Made by a program: the position numbers and the translations under genes. The notes beneath the pieces are model-generated. The model was not told the DNA's origin. It made no database searches and saw only the letters and a list, made by a program, of their open reading frames with translations. 12,417 nucleotides of DNA from Pseudothermotoga sp. (GTDB lineage Bacteria > Thermotogota > Thermotogae > Thermotogales > DSM-5069). Shown here piece by piece: positions 6,479 to 12,417 of the stretch. Where the stretch lies: assembly GCA_028276125.1 (NCBI GenBank), contig JAPYWY010000019.1, positions 1 to 12,417 on the forward strand, read 5' to 3'. Every line of letters begins with the position of its first letter. Position 1 is the stretch's first letter.

Positions 6479-6526
6479 TCGGAAGATTCCGACACGGTGT
6501 CACAGAGCGTGAGTCTAAATACTCAC
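6479..6526. repeat. Cluster of three inverted repeats downstream of the acetyltransferase
   Basis: TCGGAA-GA-TTCCGA (6479-6492), GACAC-G-GTGTC (6491-6501) and GTGAGT-ctaaat-ACTCAC (6509-6526) follow each other. The last can form a 6-bp stem with a 6-base loop. Read on the minus strand they come after the acetyltransferase stop and could stabilise its 3' end; none is followed by a clean T-run. Confidence 0.45.
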
Positions 6527-6566
6527 CTTCCCGGGGGATTTCAAATTGACGAGGAGGACGTACGAT

Positions 6567-7118
6567 TCAGTCAACGATCCAGCGTGAAGTACTTTGGGAA
6601 AAATACTCCTCTGCCAGTATGCCCATCACGATGATGTCGTGGTATTGGCCTTTGAGATACCTCGCTTTTCGCAATGTGCCTTCCCTCACGAAGCCACACT
6701 TTTCGTAGACGTGTATCGCACGATGGTTGTATTCGTACACATTCAGTTGCACTCTGTTCATGTTCAGATATTCGAAGGCGTACTTCAAGGTCAGTTGTGT
6801 AGCTTCCGTCCCAAGGCCCAAGTTCCAGTAGCTTCTATCGGTTATCGCGATACCGAACTCCGCGCACCTGTTCACCCAATCTATAGAGTGCAAACCTGTC
6901 GTTCCAACGAGTTGGTTCGTTTCCACTGGAGCGATGGCGAAGACGATGTCTCTCTGGCTGGTGTACAGATTCTTCACCCATTCTTCCTCCCTGATCTTGT
7001 TCAACGGAAAAACGCTGAACAGGTACTGTCTAACTTCCTCATCGTTGATGTTCAACAACCTGTCGATGTCAAAGATTTCAACTGGCCTCAACACGATTCT
7101 TTCGCCTCGAAGGATCAT
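6567..7118 (-). CDS. GNAT family N-acetyltransferase, RimJ/RimL (Acetyltransf_3) type
   Basis: Acetyl-CoA-dependent N-acetyltransferase of 183 residues, the usual length for the RimJ/RimL/SpeG-like group. Seen: GERIVLRPVEIFDIDRL at the N-terminus (4-20); GTTGLHSIDWVNRCAEFGIAI in the middle (strands 4 and 5); the acetyl-CoA loop as YWNLGLGTEAT around 96-106, a form of the Q/R-x-x-G-x-G/A motif; and the C-terminal NHRAIHVYEKCGFVREGTLR (130-149), the characteristic N-x-x-A-x-x-x-Y-x-K-x-G-F segment. The ATG is preceded by GGGAGGG with 7 bases of spacing. It is a single-gene unit, divergent from rpmB with its own promoter. The acceptor may be a protein N-terminus, a ribosomal protein, a polyamine or a small molecule; sequence does not tell. 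Confidence 0.92.
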   Translation of the reverse strand: MILRGERIVLRPVEIFDIDRLLNINDEEVRQYLFSVFPLNKIREEEWVKNLYTSQRDIVFAIAPVETNQLVGTTGLHSIDWVNRCAEFGIAITDRSYWNLGLGTEATQLTLKYAFEYLNMNRVQLNVYEYNHRAIHVYEKCGFVREGTLRKARYLKGQYHDIIVMGILAEEYFSQSTSRWIVD

Positions 7119-7153
7119 CTCTTTCCCTCCCAGTTTTCGGTTGTCTTATAGCT

Positions 7154-7181
7154 ATTCTAAATGGATTCTTGAAAACTTCAA
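7154..7181 (-). promoter_or_regulatory. Promoter of the acetyltransferase gene
   Basis: On the minus strand, -35 TTGAAG (7176-7181) and -10 TAGAAT (7154-7159) with a 16-base spacer. Transcription would begin near 7147, giving a leader of about 28 bases with a good ribosome site. Confidence 0.65.
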
Positions 7182-7197
7182 ACACATCTGGTAAGAT
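7169..7197 (+). promoter_or_regulatory. Promoter of rpmB
   Basis: -35 TTGAAA (7169-7174), 17-base spacer, -10 TAAGAT (7192-7197). Expected start is near 7204, about 25 bases before the rpmB ATG. The -35 box lies next to that of the divergent acetyltransferase promoter; together they form TTGAA-AAC-TTCAA. Confidence 0.75.
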
Positions 7198-7229
7198 TGT
7201 CTCGGCTGAACGGGAAAGGGGTATGCGAC

Positions 7230-7430
7230 ATGGCGAAGAGATGCGAGATCTGTGGAAAAGGCCCCGTGGCTGGTAAGAACGTGAGCCACTCGAACAGGCA
7301 CACACCGAGGATGTTCAGACCGAACATCCAGAGGGTGAAAGTTGTACTCGAGGACGGAACGATCAAGACCATGAGGGTGTGTGCCAAATGCCTCAAGGCA
7401 GGAAAAGTCAAGAAAGCAGCAGCAGTTTGA
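7230..7430 (+). CDS. rpmB: 50S ribosomal protein L28, zinc-ribbon form
   Basis: Structural protein of the large ribosomal subunit. The 66-residue protein has the L28 features MAKRCEICGKGP at the start, NVSHSNRHTPRMFRPN (17-32) and the basic C-terminal tail. Two Cys pairs, C5-x2-C8 and C51-x2-C54, make it the zinc-binding (C+) version. The ATG at 7230 is chosen over an in-frame TTG at 7197 because AAAGGGG lies 8 bases before it, the 7197 codon falls in the promoter -10 box, and L28 proteins normally begin MA(K/R). It is transcribed from its own promoter and ends in an intrinsic terminator that overlaps the stop codon. Confidence 0.97.
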   Translation: MAKRCEICGKGPVAGKNVSHSNRHTPRMFRPNIQRVKVVLEDGTIKTMRVCAKCLKAGKVKKAAAV

Positions 7431-7462
7431 TCGCGCGGGTCCTCCGCGCGATCTTATTTTTT
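7429..7462 (+). terminator. Intrinsic terminator of rpmB
   Basis: GATCGCGCGG (7429-7438) pairs perfectly with CCGCGCGATC (7444-7453) around the loop GTCCT, followed by TTATTTTTT. The left arm begins inside the rpmB stop codon. This is a strong 10-bp terminator. Confidence 0.93.
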
Positions 7463-7470
7463 GCTAAAAT
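7462..7470 (+). promoter_or_regulatory. Possible extended -10 promoter for the apt-pgi-coaE operon
   Basis: TG-C-TAAAAT directly after the rpmB terminator T-run has the extended -10 form with a five-of-six -10 box. No good -35 box is present because that position lies in the terminator stem. It would start transcription near 7477, about 30 bases before apt. Confidence 0.4.
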
Positions 7471-7505
7471 CTTATTGTGAGACTTGAAAAAGGACGGTGA
7501 GCGTT

Positions 7506-8018
7506 GTGGAGCTGAGAAATTTCATCAGGGATATTCCAGATTTTCCCGCGAAGGGTATCATCTTCAGAGACGTCACCCCTCTGCTCAAGAATCCTGCAGC
7601 CTTCCAGATGGCGATCGATGAGATGACGAAGATCGTACAGGACGTGAAGTTCGATCTCATCGTTTCACCCGAGGCGCGCGGCTTCATCTTCGGTGCCACT
7701 CTCGCTTACAAACTTGCTAAAGGCTTCGTTCCCGTCAGAAAGCCGGGGAAACTGCCTTACAAGACTGTTTCCATCGAGTACAGTTTGGAGTACGGGACTG
7801 CCCAGCTTCACATGCACTCGGACGCCCTGCAGAAAGGTCAGCGTGTGGTCATCGTGGATGACGTTTTGGCAACCGGTGGTACGGCCGCGGCGATAGCCAA
7901 CCTGGTGAAGAACATGGGTGGTGAGGTAGCGGGAATGTGTTTTCTCATAGAGCTGAGCTATCTCAGTCCGCGCGAGAAGTTGAAAGATTACGATGTGCGT
8001 TCCGTTCTGATCTATTGA
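7506..8018 (+). CDS. apt: Adenine phosphoribosyltransferase
   Basis: Cytoplasmic purine-salvage enzyme that joins adenine to PRPP to make AMP. Length is 170 residues from the chosen start, normal for APT. Seen: the N-terminal FIRDIPDFPAKGIIFRDVTPLL (6-27), SPEARGFIFG (54-63), and the PRPP-binding motif VVIVDDVLATGGTA (114-127) with its paired aspartates. The GTG at 7506 is chosen because AAAGGACGGTGA, close to the full anti-16S complement, ends about 5 bases before it. A GTG at 7497 would add three residues but lies inside that site. It is the first gene of a plus-strand operon; its stop codon lies next to the pgi ribosome site. Confidence 0.96.
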   Translation: MELRNFIRDIPDFPAKGIIFRDVTPLLKNPAAFQMAIDEMTKIVQDVKFDLIVSPEARGFIFGATLAYKLAKGFVPVRKPGKLPYKTVSIEYSLEYGTAQLHMHSDALQKGQRVVIVDDVLATGGTAAAIANLVKNMGGEVAGMCFLIELSYLSPREKLKDYDVRSVLIY

Positions 8019-8030
8019 GGAGTGATTCTC

Positions 8031-9386
8031 ATGCTCAAGTTCGATTTCAGTTTCATGTTCGAGCCGAACGTGAAGGGTGGAATAACTGAGGAGGAGTTTT
8101 TGCAGATTCAACCGACGATGAGTCGACTCGTCGAGGAGATCGCGAGGGAAAAACCTGCGTTCGTGAAGGTCCTGTTCGACAGGAACTTGATGGAGATGGT
8201 CGAGGACCTTCGCGAATGGATCTTGAATTTCGACAACTTCGTCGTGATAGGCATAGGTGGTTCGAGCCTCGGGGCGGCCGCTTTGGCCAACGCGTTGAAG
8301 CCTTTCGATTGGAACTATCTTTCAAAATCTGAGCGCGGGGGTTATCTGAGGATCTTCTTTCTTGAAAACGTGGACCCAGATTACACGGCGAGCGTGCTCG
8401 ATCGAATAGACCCACGCACCACCATCTTCAACGTTGTTTCCAAATCTGGCTCGACCGCCGAGTGCTTGGCGCATTACCAGATAATCAGGGGCCTTTTGGA
8501 AGTCAGAGGTCTGGATCCTTCAGAACACATCGTGTTCACAACGGATCCGAAGAAAGGCTTGCTCAGAAGAATTGCAGAAAGAGACAAGATCGTCGCACTC
8601 GACATCCCGCCGGAGCTCGGTGGCAGATTCAGCGTTCTCTCGCCGGTGGGATTGTTGCCCGCGATGGCCATCGGTGTGGACATCAAGGCTCTCATAGACG
8701 GTGCAAAGGACGCGTACGCAAAATGTGTAGCGTTGGATGTGTGGAAGAACCCTGCAGCGATGATGGGTAGTTGTCATTATCTCCACAAGCTCAAAGGAAG
8801 GCGCATCACTGTCATGATGCCTTATTCCAACCGTCTGTACACGCTCGCAGACTGGTTCAGACAGCTATGGGCAGAGAGCTTGGGAAAGAAGTATTCCCTC
8901 AATGGAGAGGAAGTCTACGAAGGACTGACACCGATAAAGGCCCTCGGCGTGGTTGATCAGCATTCACAGGTTCAGCTCTACAACGAAGGACCAGACGACA
9001 AGACCATAACGTTCGTGGAAGTTCAAAGGTTCGACAGGGACATTCTCATACCCTCGATACACGAAGACGAAGAGATCTCTTATCTTGGAAGTAAGAGACT
9101 ATCAGACTTGCTCAGGAACGAGCTTTTTGGAACGGAGAGGTCGCTCGCCTTCAACAATCGTCCGAGCATGAGAGTGATCTTCCCTTCGATCAACGCTTAC
9201 GAGCTCGGCCAGTTCTTCATGTACTACGAGTTCACCACCGCATTGATGGGAAAGCTCTTGAACATCAACCCTTACGATCAGCCAGGTGTCGAACTCGGCA
9301 AGCAGATCACTTACTCGCTGATGGGACGAAAAGGTTTTGAGGAAATGAAGTTTCCAGAGCCATCGAAAAAGGTCGTGATCGAATGA
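8031..9386 (+). CDS. pgi: Glucose-6-phosphate isomerase
   Basis: Interconverts glucose 6-phosphate and fructose 6-phosphate in glycolysis and gluconeogenesis. The 451-residue protein is of the shorter bacterial PGI type. Seen: GIGGSSLG (74-81), phosphate-site SKSGSTAE (137-144), GGRFSVLSPVGLLP (197-210, PGI signature 1), catalytic Glu282 in WAESLGK, His311 in VDQHSQ, and PYDQPGVELGK (414-424, signature 2 with catalytic Lys424). The ATG at 8031 has GGAGTGATT 8 bases upstream; an in-frame GTG at 8022 lies within that site. It follows apt by 12 bases and overlaps the next gene by four bases. The enzyme would also process fructose 6-phosphate made by the catabolic operon, though nothing links their regulation. 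Confidence 0.98.
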   Translation: MLKFDFSFMFEPNVKGGITEEEFLQIQPTMSRLVEEIAREKPAFVKVLFDRNLMEMVEDLREWILNFDNFVVIGIGGSSLGAAALANALKPFDWNYLSKSERGGYLRIFFLENVDPDYTASVLDRIDPRTTIFNVVSKSGSTAECLAHYQIIRGLLEVRGLDPSEHIVFTTDPKKGLLRRIAERDKIVALDIPPELGGRFSVLSPVGLLPAMAIGVDIKALIDGAKDAYAKCVALDVWKNPAAMMGSCHYLHKLKGRRITVMMPYSNRLYTLADWFRQLWAESLGKKYSLNGEEVYEGLTPIKALGVVDQHSQVQLYNEGPDDKTITFVEVQRFDRDILIPSIHEDEEISYLGSKRLSDLLRNELFGTERSLAFNNRPSMRVIFPSINAYELGQFFMYYEFTTALMGKLLNINPYDQPGVELGKQITYSLMGRKGFEEMKFPEPSKKVVIE

Positions 9387-9613
9387 CGCAGAAGATCCTC
9401 GAGATATTCAAACCCAAGAGTTTGTACCACGTCGATGAGGGCCCGCTGGGTGAGAACGTCTATATCGTGGTTGTGAATGAAGGGACCGATGTGGAAAAGA
9501 AGTTCGTCGAGTTCTACAACCAAGTTGGGACAGAACCGGCTTTGATCGTGGTCACAGAAGAAGAGTTCACTCAGATTCAACCTTTGCTCGGCAAGGGGGA
9601 AAAGCTCTTCTGA
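9383..9613 (+). CDS. Small hypothetical protein, Thermotogae-type, between pgi and coaE
   Basis: A 76-residue acidic protein of unknown function. It starts with an ATGA overlap at the pgi stop and ends two bases before coaE, so it is translationally coupled on both sides, which argues that it is real. No signal peptide or membrane segment is visible. The pattern is helix, then strand NVYIVVVNEG (24-33), a helix KKFVEFYNQ, strand PALIVVTEEEF (52-62), and a short tail. The last part loosely resembles the end of minimal nucleotidyltransferase domains (a strand followed by T-x-E-E-F and G-x-x-L-F), but their catalytic GS...DxD motif is absent. I recall a small hypothetical at the same place in T. 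maritima; this is memory, not a search. Confidence 0.8.
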   Translation: MTQKILEIFKPKSLYHVDEGPLGENVYIVVVNEGTDVEKKFVEFYNQVGTEPALIVVTEEEFTQIQPLLGKGEKLF

Positions 9614-9615
9614 GG

Positions 9616-10188
9616 TTGATCGTTGGCTTAACGGGAAAGATGGGCTGTGGGAAGAGCACCGTGGCAGAAATTTTGAAAGAACTCGGAGCGAAAGTGGTGG
9701 ATGTGGATAAGATCGGGCACGAGGTGTTGAAAGAAGAAACGGTGAAGGATCAGTTGAAACAGTTGTTCGGTCCAGAGATCTTTTGTCAAGGTGAGATCGA
9801 CAGGAAGAAACTCGCACAGATAGTCTTCGAAGACGAAGAAAAGTTGAAGATCTTCGAAAGAGTCGTTCATCCAATGATCAAGCGCAGGGTCATGGAATCC
9901 ATCGAAGACTCTTCGGGAATCGTCGTCTTGGATGCAGCGCTACTGAGGAGGATCGGTTTGAACCAGCTGTGTGACGTGATCATCACGGTCAAGTGTGACG
10001 AAAGAAAGATCTTTGAAAGGTTGAGAGAAAGAGGTTTCAGTGAGGAAGAGATTCGAAGGCGACTCTCAGCGCAAAACGACATCGTTGAGGAAGGCATAAT
10101 CATCGAGAACAACTTCGATCTGGTTTCGCTGAGGAGTAAGGTGATGGACGTCTACAAACGGTTGTTTGAAGGAGGTGTTGGTGGATGA
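9616..10188 (+). CDS. coaE: Dephospho-CoA kinase
   Basis: Last step of coenzyme A synthesis: phosphorylates the 3'-hydroxyl of dephospho-CoA using ATP. The 190 residues match the family. Seen: P-loop GKMGCGKST (7-15), DVDKIGHEVL (29-38) corresponding to the DADxIxH motif, HPMI (85-88), VVLDAALL (103-110) and the lid-region RRRLSAQ (147-153). The start is a TTG at 9616, since the protein must begin just before the P-loop and no ATG or GTG is available there. It follows the small hypothetical gene's stop by two bases and overlaps the downstream binding-protein gene by four (ATGA). The ribosome site is weak (GAGG adjacent to the TTG, or AAGGGGG about 15 bases upstream), so translation probably relies on coupling. 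Confidence 0.95.
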   Translation: MIVGLTGKMGCGKSTVAEILKELGAKVVDVDKIGHEVLKEETVKDQLKQLFGPEIFCQGEIDRKKLAQIVFEDEEKLKIFERVVHPMIKRRVMESIEDSSGIVVLDAALLRRIGLNQLCDVIITVKCDERKIFERLRERGFSEEEIRRRLSAQNDIVEEGIIIENNFDLVSLRSKVMDVYKRLFEGGVGG

Positions 10189-11444
10189 GAAGATTTCTCG
10201 TGGTGTTGTTGACGGTGCTCCTCGTCACATTGATGATGGCAAAGGTCAAAGTCACGTTCTGGCACGCAATGGGTGGTGGCCACGGTAAGACGTTGCAGGA
10301 GATCGTAGACTTCTTCAACCAGCAACGTCCCGACATCGAAGTCGAGGCAGTCTACATCGGAAACTACGCGGCTTTGCAGCAGAAGCTTCTGGCGGCTGCT
10401 CAGGCTGGAGGACTTCCAACGATATCGCAAGCGTACTCCAACTGGACGGCGAAGCTCATCTACTCTGGGATCGTCGAAGTTCTCAACAGCTACGTCAACG
10501 ATCCGAAGATCGGTCTGTCCAAGGCCGAGTGGGAAGACATTTGGGAGCCGATGAGGTTGAACTGCACTTGGGACGATAAGATCTACGCAGTACCTTTCAA
10601 CAAGAGCATCTACGTACTTTATGTGAACACCGATGCGCTCGCATTAGCCGGTCTCAAGATACCAGAAACTATAGGTGAGCTCAAGAGGGCCGCGATACTG
10701 ATGACCGAGGACTTCAACAACGACGGTACGATCGATCAGTACGGCTTTGGCTTCAGATCCACGGTGGATCATTTCCAGGTGTTCCTCGCGCTCAACGGTG
10801 GCTCGATACTTCAAAAAGGTCCCGATGGCAAGTGGAAAGTGACGATCAACAGTCCTGAGTCGAGGGAAGTGCTTCAGTTCCTGCTCGATCTCAAGGACAA
10901 GTACGCCCTCGTTCAGGGTGGTTATCTGGATGGACCGTTCGGTGAAGGTAAGATAGCGATGTTCATCGAAACTGTTGCGAGCAAACCGTACGTTGACGCT
11001 GCCTCGAGGGGTAAACACGGTTGGACCTGGGCACCCGTACCGGTCTGGAAGACGAGGAACGTTCAGTTCGCAGGGACGGACGTGATCATGTTCAGCACAG
11101 CGAAACCTGAAGAGAAGAAGGCGGCTTGGGAATTCATGAAGTTCTTGATCTCTCCAGAGATCACCGCTTACTGGGCCGTCAAGACGGGCTATCTGCCTGT
11201 GAGAAAGAGTGCGACCGAGACTGCGATATGGAAGAAGTACGTGGCGGAGGATCCGGCCGCCGAGATTCCGCTGATCCAACTTCCATACGGTGTGTTCGAT
11301 CCGCAAATCGGTGTTTGGGCAGAGATAAGGACCATCGTTAACACAATGGTGAGTGATGTGCTCTTCGGCAAAAAGACCATAGAAGAAGGCTTGGCCTGGG
11401 CGGAGGCCGAGATCAAGAGAGAACTCGCGAAAGAAGGTATGTGA
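10185..11444 (+). CDS. Orphan ABC sugar-binding protein (solute-binding protein family 1, UgpB-like)
   Basis: Exported solute-binding protein of 419 residues. It has a signal peptide (MRRF, then a hydrophobic core to about residue 19) and no lipobox cysteine. The mature start KVKVTFWHAMGGGHGKTLQEIVDFFNQQRPDIEVE is typical of UgpB-like binding proteins, as are VPFNKSIYVLYVNTDAL in the middle and FMKFLISPEITAYWAVKTGYLPVRKSA near the end. This suggests a sugar or glycerol-phosphate-type ligand. GGAGGTG lies 9 bases before the ATG, which overlaps the coaE stop. No permease or ATPase gene adjoins it, so its transporter is encoded elsewhere or is shared. It is not a copy of the binding protein at 4950-6209: the sequences differ throughout apart from family features. 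A GC-rich hairpin follows. Confidence 0.93.
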   Translation: MRRFLVVLLTVLLVTLMMAKVKVTFWHAMGGGHGKTLQEIVDFFNQQRPDIEVEAVYIGNYAALQQKLLAAAQAGGLPTISQAYSNWTAKLIYSGIVEVLNSYVNDPKIGLSKAEWEDIWEPMRLNCTWDDKIYAVPFNKSIYVLYVNTDALALAGLKIPETIGELKRAAILMTEDFNNDGTIDQYGFGFRSTVDHFQVFLALNGGSILQKGPDGKWKVTINSPESREVLQFLLDLKDKYALVQGGYLDGPFGEGKIAMFIETVASKPYVDAASRGKHGWTWAPVPVWKTRNVQFAGTDVIMFSTAKPEEKKAAWEFMKFLISPEITAYWAVKTGYLPVRKSATETAIWKKYVAEDPAAEIPLIQLPYGVFDPQIGVWAEIRTIVNTMVSDVLFGKKTIEEGLAWAEAEIKRELAKEGM

Positions 11445-11449
11445 ACGTG

Positions 11450-11473
11450 AGCGGGGGCCTCAGCCCCCGCTTT
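11450..11473 (+). terminator. GC-rich hairpin after the binding-protein gene, weak terminator
   Basis: GCGGGGGC (11451-11458) pairs with GCCCCCGC (11463-11470) around CTCA, with an extra A-T pair outside. Only three T's follow before GGTCT, so termination would be partial. Some read-through into kdd is likely because no promoter for kdd is evident in the remaining gap. Confidence 0.65.
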
Positions 11474-11491
11474 GGTCTCGGAGGGATGAGT

Positions 11492-12417
11492 GTGAGAGGA
11501 GATCCTTTCGGCAGACACAGGGTGATCGAACCTAAGGGGAAGTTGCCTCAACCAGCTTGGAAACTGGACAACGACACAAGCAAGTTGTACGACAACGAGA
11601 TCTTGATCGACGTGATCAGGCTCAACGTGGATGCGGCCTCGTTCGCTCAGATCAAAGCCGAAGTCGGTGCGGACGAGCAAAAGGTCGCGGAGAAAATAAT
11701 GCAGATCGTTCAACAACGTGGCAAGTTGCACAACCCCGTCACAGGTTCTGGAGGCATGCTCATAGGAAAGGTGAAAGCCGTAGGGAAGGATCTGAACGTC
11801 GATGTGAAAGTTGGAGACAAGATCGCAACGCTCGTCTCGTTGAGCCTGACACCTTTGAATTTGAAAAGGATAAAGAAGGTGTATCTGGAGAAAGATCAAG
11901 TGGACGTCGAAGGTGAAGCGATACTCTTCGAAACTGGAGTGTTCGCTCGCCTGCCAGAAGATATGCCTGAGTCTGTGGCGCTCGCCGTGCTCGACGTGGC
12001 TGGAGCTCCGATTCAAACTGCAAGGCTCGTTTCACCTTCCGACTTGGTGCTCGTCATCGGTGCGGGTGGCAAGTCTGGGGTTCTGTGCAGCTACGTGGCG
12101 AAGAAGTACGCAGGTCCAACGGGTAGAGTCGTGGCGCTCGTTCACTCTGAAAGATCGATCGAACAGCTCAGAAAGCTTGGATTCGTTGACGAAGTTTTTG
12201 TTTCGGACGCACAGGATGCCGTCTCATCGTACGAAAAATTCGTTCAGATCACCAACAAAAGACTTGCGGACGTAGTGATCAACGTCGTGAACGTTCCAGA
12301 CACCGAAATGACCTCGATACTCTGTGCGAGGGAAAGGGGAAAGATCTATTTCTTCTCCATGGCGACGAGCTTCACCAAGGCGGCGCTCGGTGCGGAAGGC
12401 ATAGGCAAGGATGTGGA
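11492..12417 (+). CDS. kdd: L-erythro-3,5-diaminohexanoate dehydrogenase, C-terminus cut by window edge
   Basis: Enzyme of anaerobic lysine fermentation that oxidatively deaminates 3,5-diaminohexanoate to 5-amino-3-oxohexanoate with NAD(P). 308 residues are visible; about 35-45 are missing at the C-terminus. Seen: HRVIEPKGKLPQPAWKLDND (9-28), YDNEILIDV...LNVDAASF (33-51), the Rossmann loop VIGAGGKSGVL (188-198), and NVPDTEMTSIL (267-277) with FFSMATSFTKAALGAEGIGKD (287-307), which I recognise as Kdd-specific. The GTG at 11492 is chosen because GGAGGG is 6 bases upstream and known Kdd proteins begin a few residues before this HRVIEPKG motif. The ATG at 11486 abuts the ribosome site. Partner genes (kce, kamA, kamDE, kal) would be expected further right. 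Confidence 0.93.
   Translation, partial: MRGDPFGRHRVIEPKGKLPQPAWKLDNDTSKLYDNEILIDVIRLNVDAASFAQIKAEVGADEQKVAEKIMQIVQQRGKLHNPVTGSGGMLIGKVKAVGKDLNVDVKVGDKIATLVSLSLTPLNLKRIKKVYLEKDQVDVEGEAILFETGVFARLPEDMPESVALAVLDVAGAPIQTARLVSPSDLVLVIGAGGKSGVLCSYVAKKYAGPTGRVVALVHSERSIEQLRKLGFVDEVFVSDAQDAVSSYEKFVQITNKRLADVVINVVNVPDTEMTSILCARERGKIYFFSMATSFTKAALGAEGIGKDV

Larger units (their letters stand above)
6284..6566. other. AT-rich intergenic region with inverted repeats, no gene seen
   Basis: No credible reading frame lies between the operon promoter and the end of the acetyltransferase gene. The stretch from 6284 to about 6475 is AT-rich. It holds a second, weaker minus-strand promoter candidate (TTGACT at 6450-6455, 17 bases, GATACT at 6427-6432). 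Toward the acetyltransferase there are three neighbouring inverted repeats (6479-6526). No clear T-run terminator for the acetyltransferase was found here. Confidence 0.6.

Noticed and set aside
8031..10188. Functional link between the pgi/coaE operon and the sugar operon
   Set aside because: Opposite strands, separate promoters, an intervening terminator and ordinary housekeeping functions; proximity alone does not support a link.
11189..12016. 275-residue minus-strand open frame
   Set aside because: Antisense to the end of the orphan binding-protein gene and the start of kdd, crossing the hairpin between them; no family features.

Overview
The window looks like a chromosomal piece of a thermophilic, anaerobic member of the Thermotogae, probably Pseudothermotoga or a relative. 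The reasons are protein sequences rich in charged residues, strong AGGAGG/AAAGGGGTGA-type ribosome sites, frequent GTG/TTG starts, tightly overlapping genes, and an apt-pgi-small ORF-coaE order that I recall from Thermotoga maritima. Base composition appears near 50% GC. The genus is inference; no rRNA gene is present to anchor it. I saw no tRNA, rRNA, CRISPR array or insertion sequence.

Left half, 1-6290, minus strand: one compact catabolic operon of seven genes, read right to left and running off the left edge. It has a near-consensus promoter (TTGAAA, 17 bp, TAGAAT) whose spacer is filled by a 21-bp palindrome of GntR/FadR type. The order is sugar-binding protein, two MalF/MalG-type permeases, FSA/TalC-type transaldolase, UxaA-family small (SAF) subunit, UxaA-family large subunit, and aldehyde dehydrogenase (cut by the edge). 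No transporter ATPase is present. The best reading I can offer is uptake of a sugar, transaldolase cleavage that releases a three-carbon aldehyde, oxidation of that aldehyde to an acid, and elimination to pyruvate by the two-subunit lyase. The known chemistry matching this set is the transaldolase (SFT) route of sulfoquinovose breakdown joined to a SuyAB-type sulfolactate sulfo-lyase, giving pyruvate and sulfite. The lyase sequence looks more SuyAB-like than altronate-dehydratase-like, and the transaldolase has lost both phosphate-pocket residues of E. coli FSA. This is a hypothesis: the glycosidase, isomerase, sulfite exporter and regulator are not in the window.

Middle, 6284-7462: an AT-rich intergenic stretch with several inverted repeats, then a minus-strand RimJ/RimL-like N-acetyltransferase. 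It is divergent from rpmB (zinc-ribbon type L28), and the two promoters have adjacent -35 boxes. rpmB ends in a strong intrinsic terminator.

Right half, 7463-12417, plus strand: apt, pgi, a 76-residue conserved-looking small protein, coaE, and an orphan family-1 solute-binding protein, joined by overlaps or gaps of a few bases. A GC-rich hairpin with a weak T-run follows, then kdd (3,5-diaminohexanoate dehydrogenase of lysine fermentation), which runs off the right edge.
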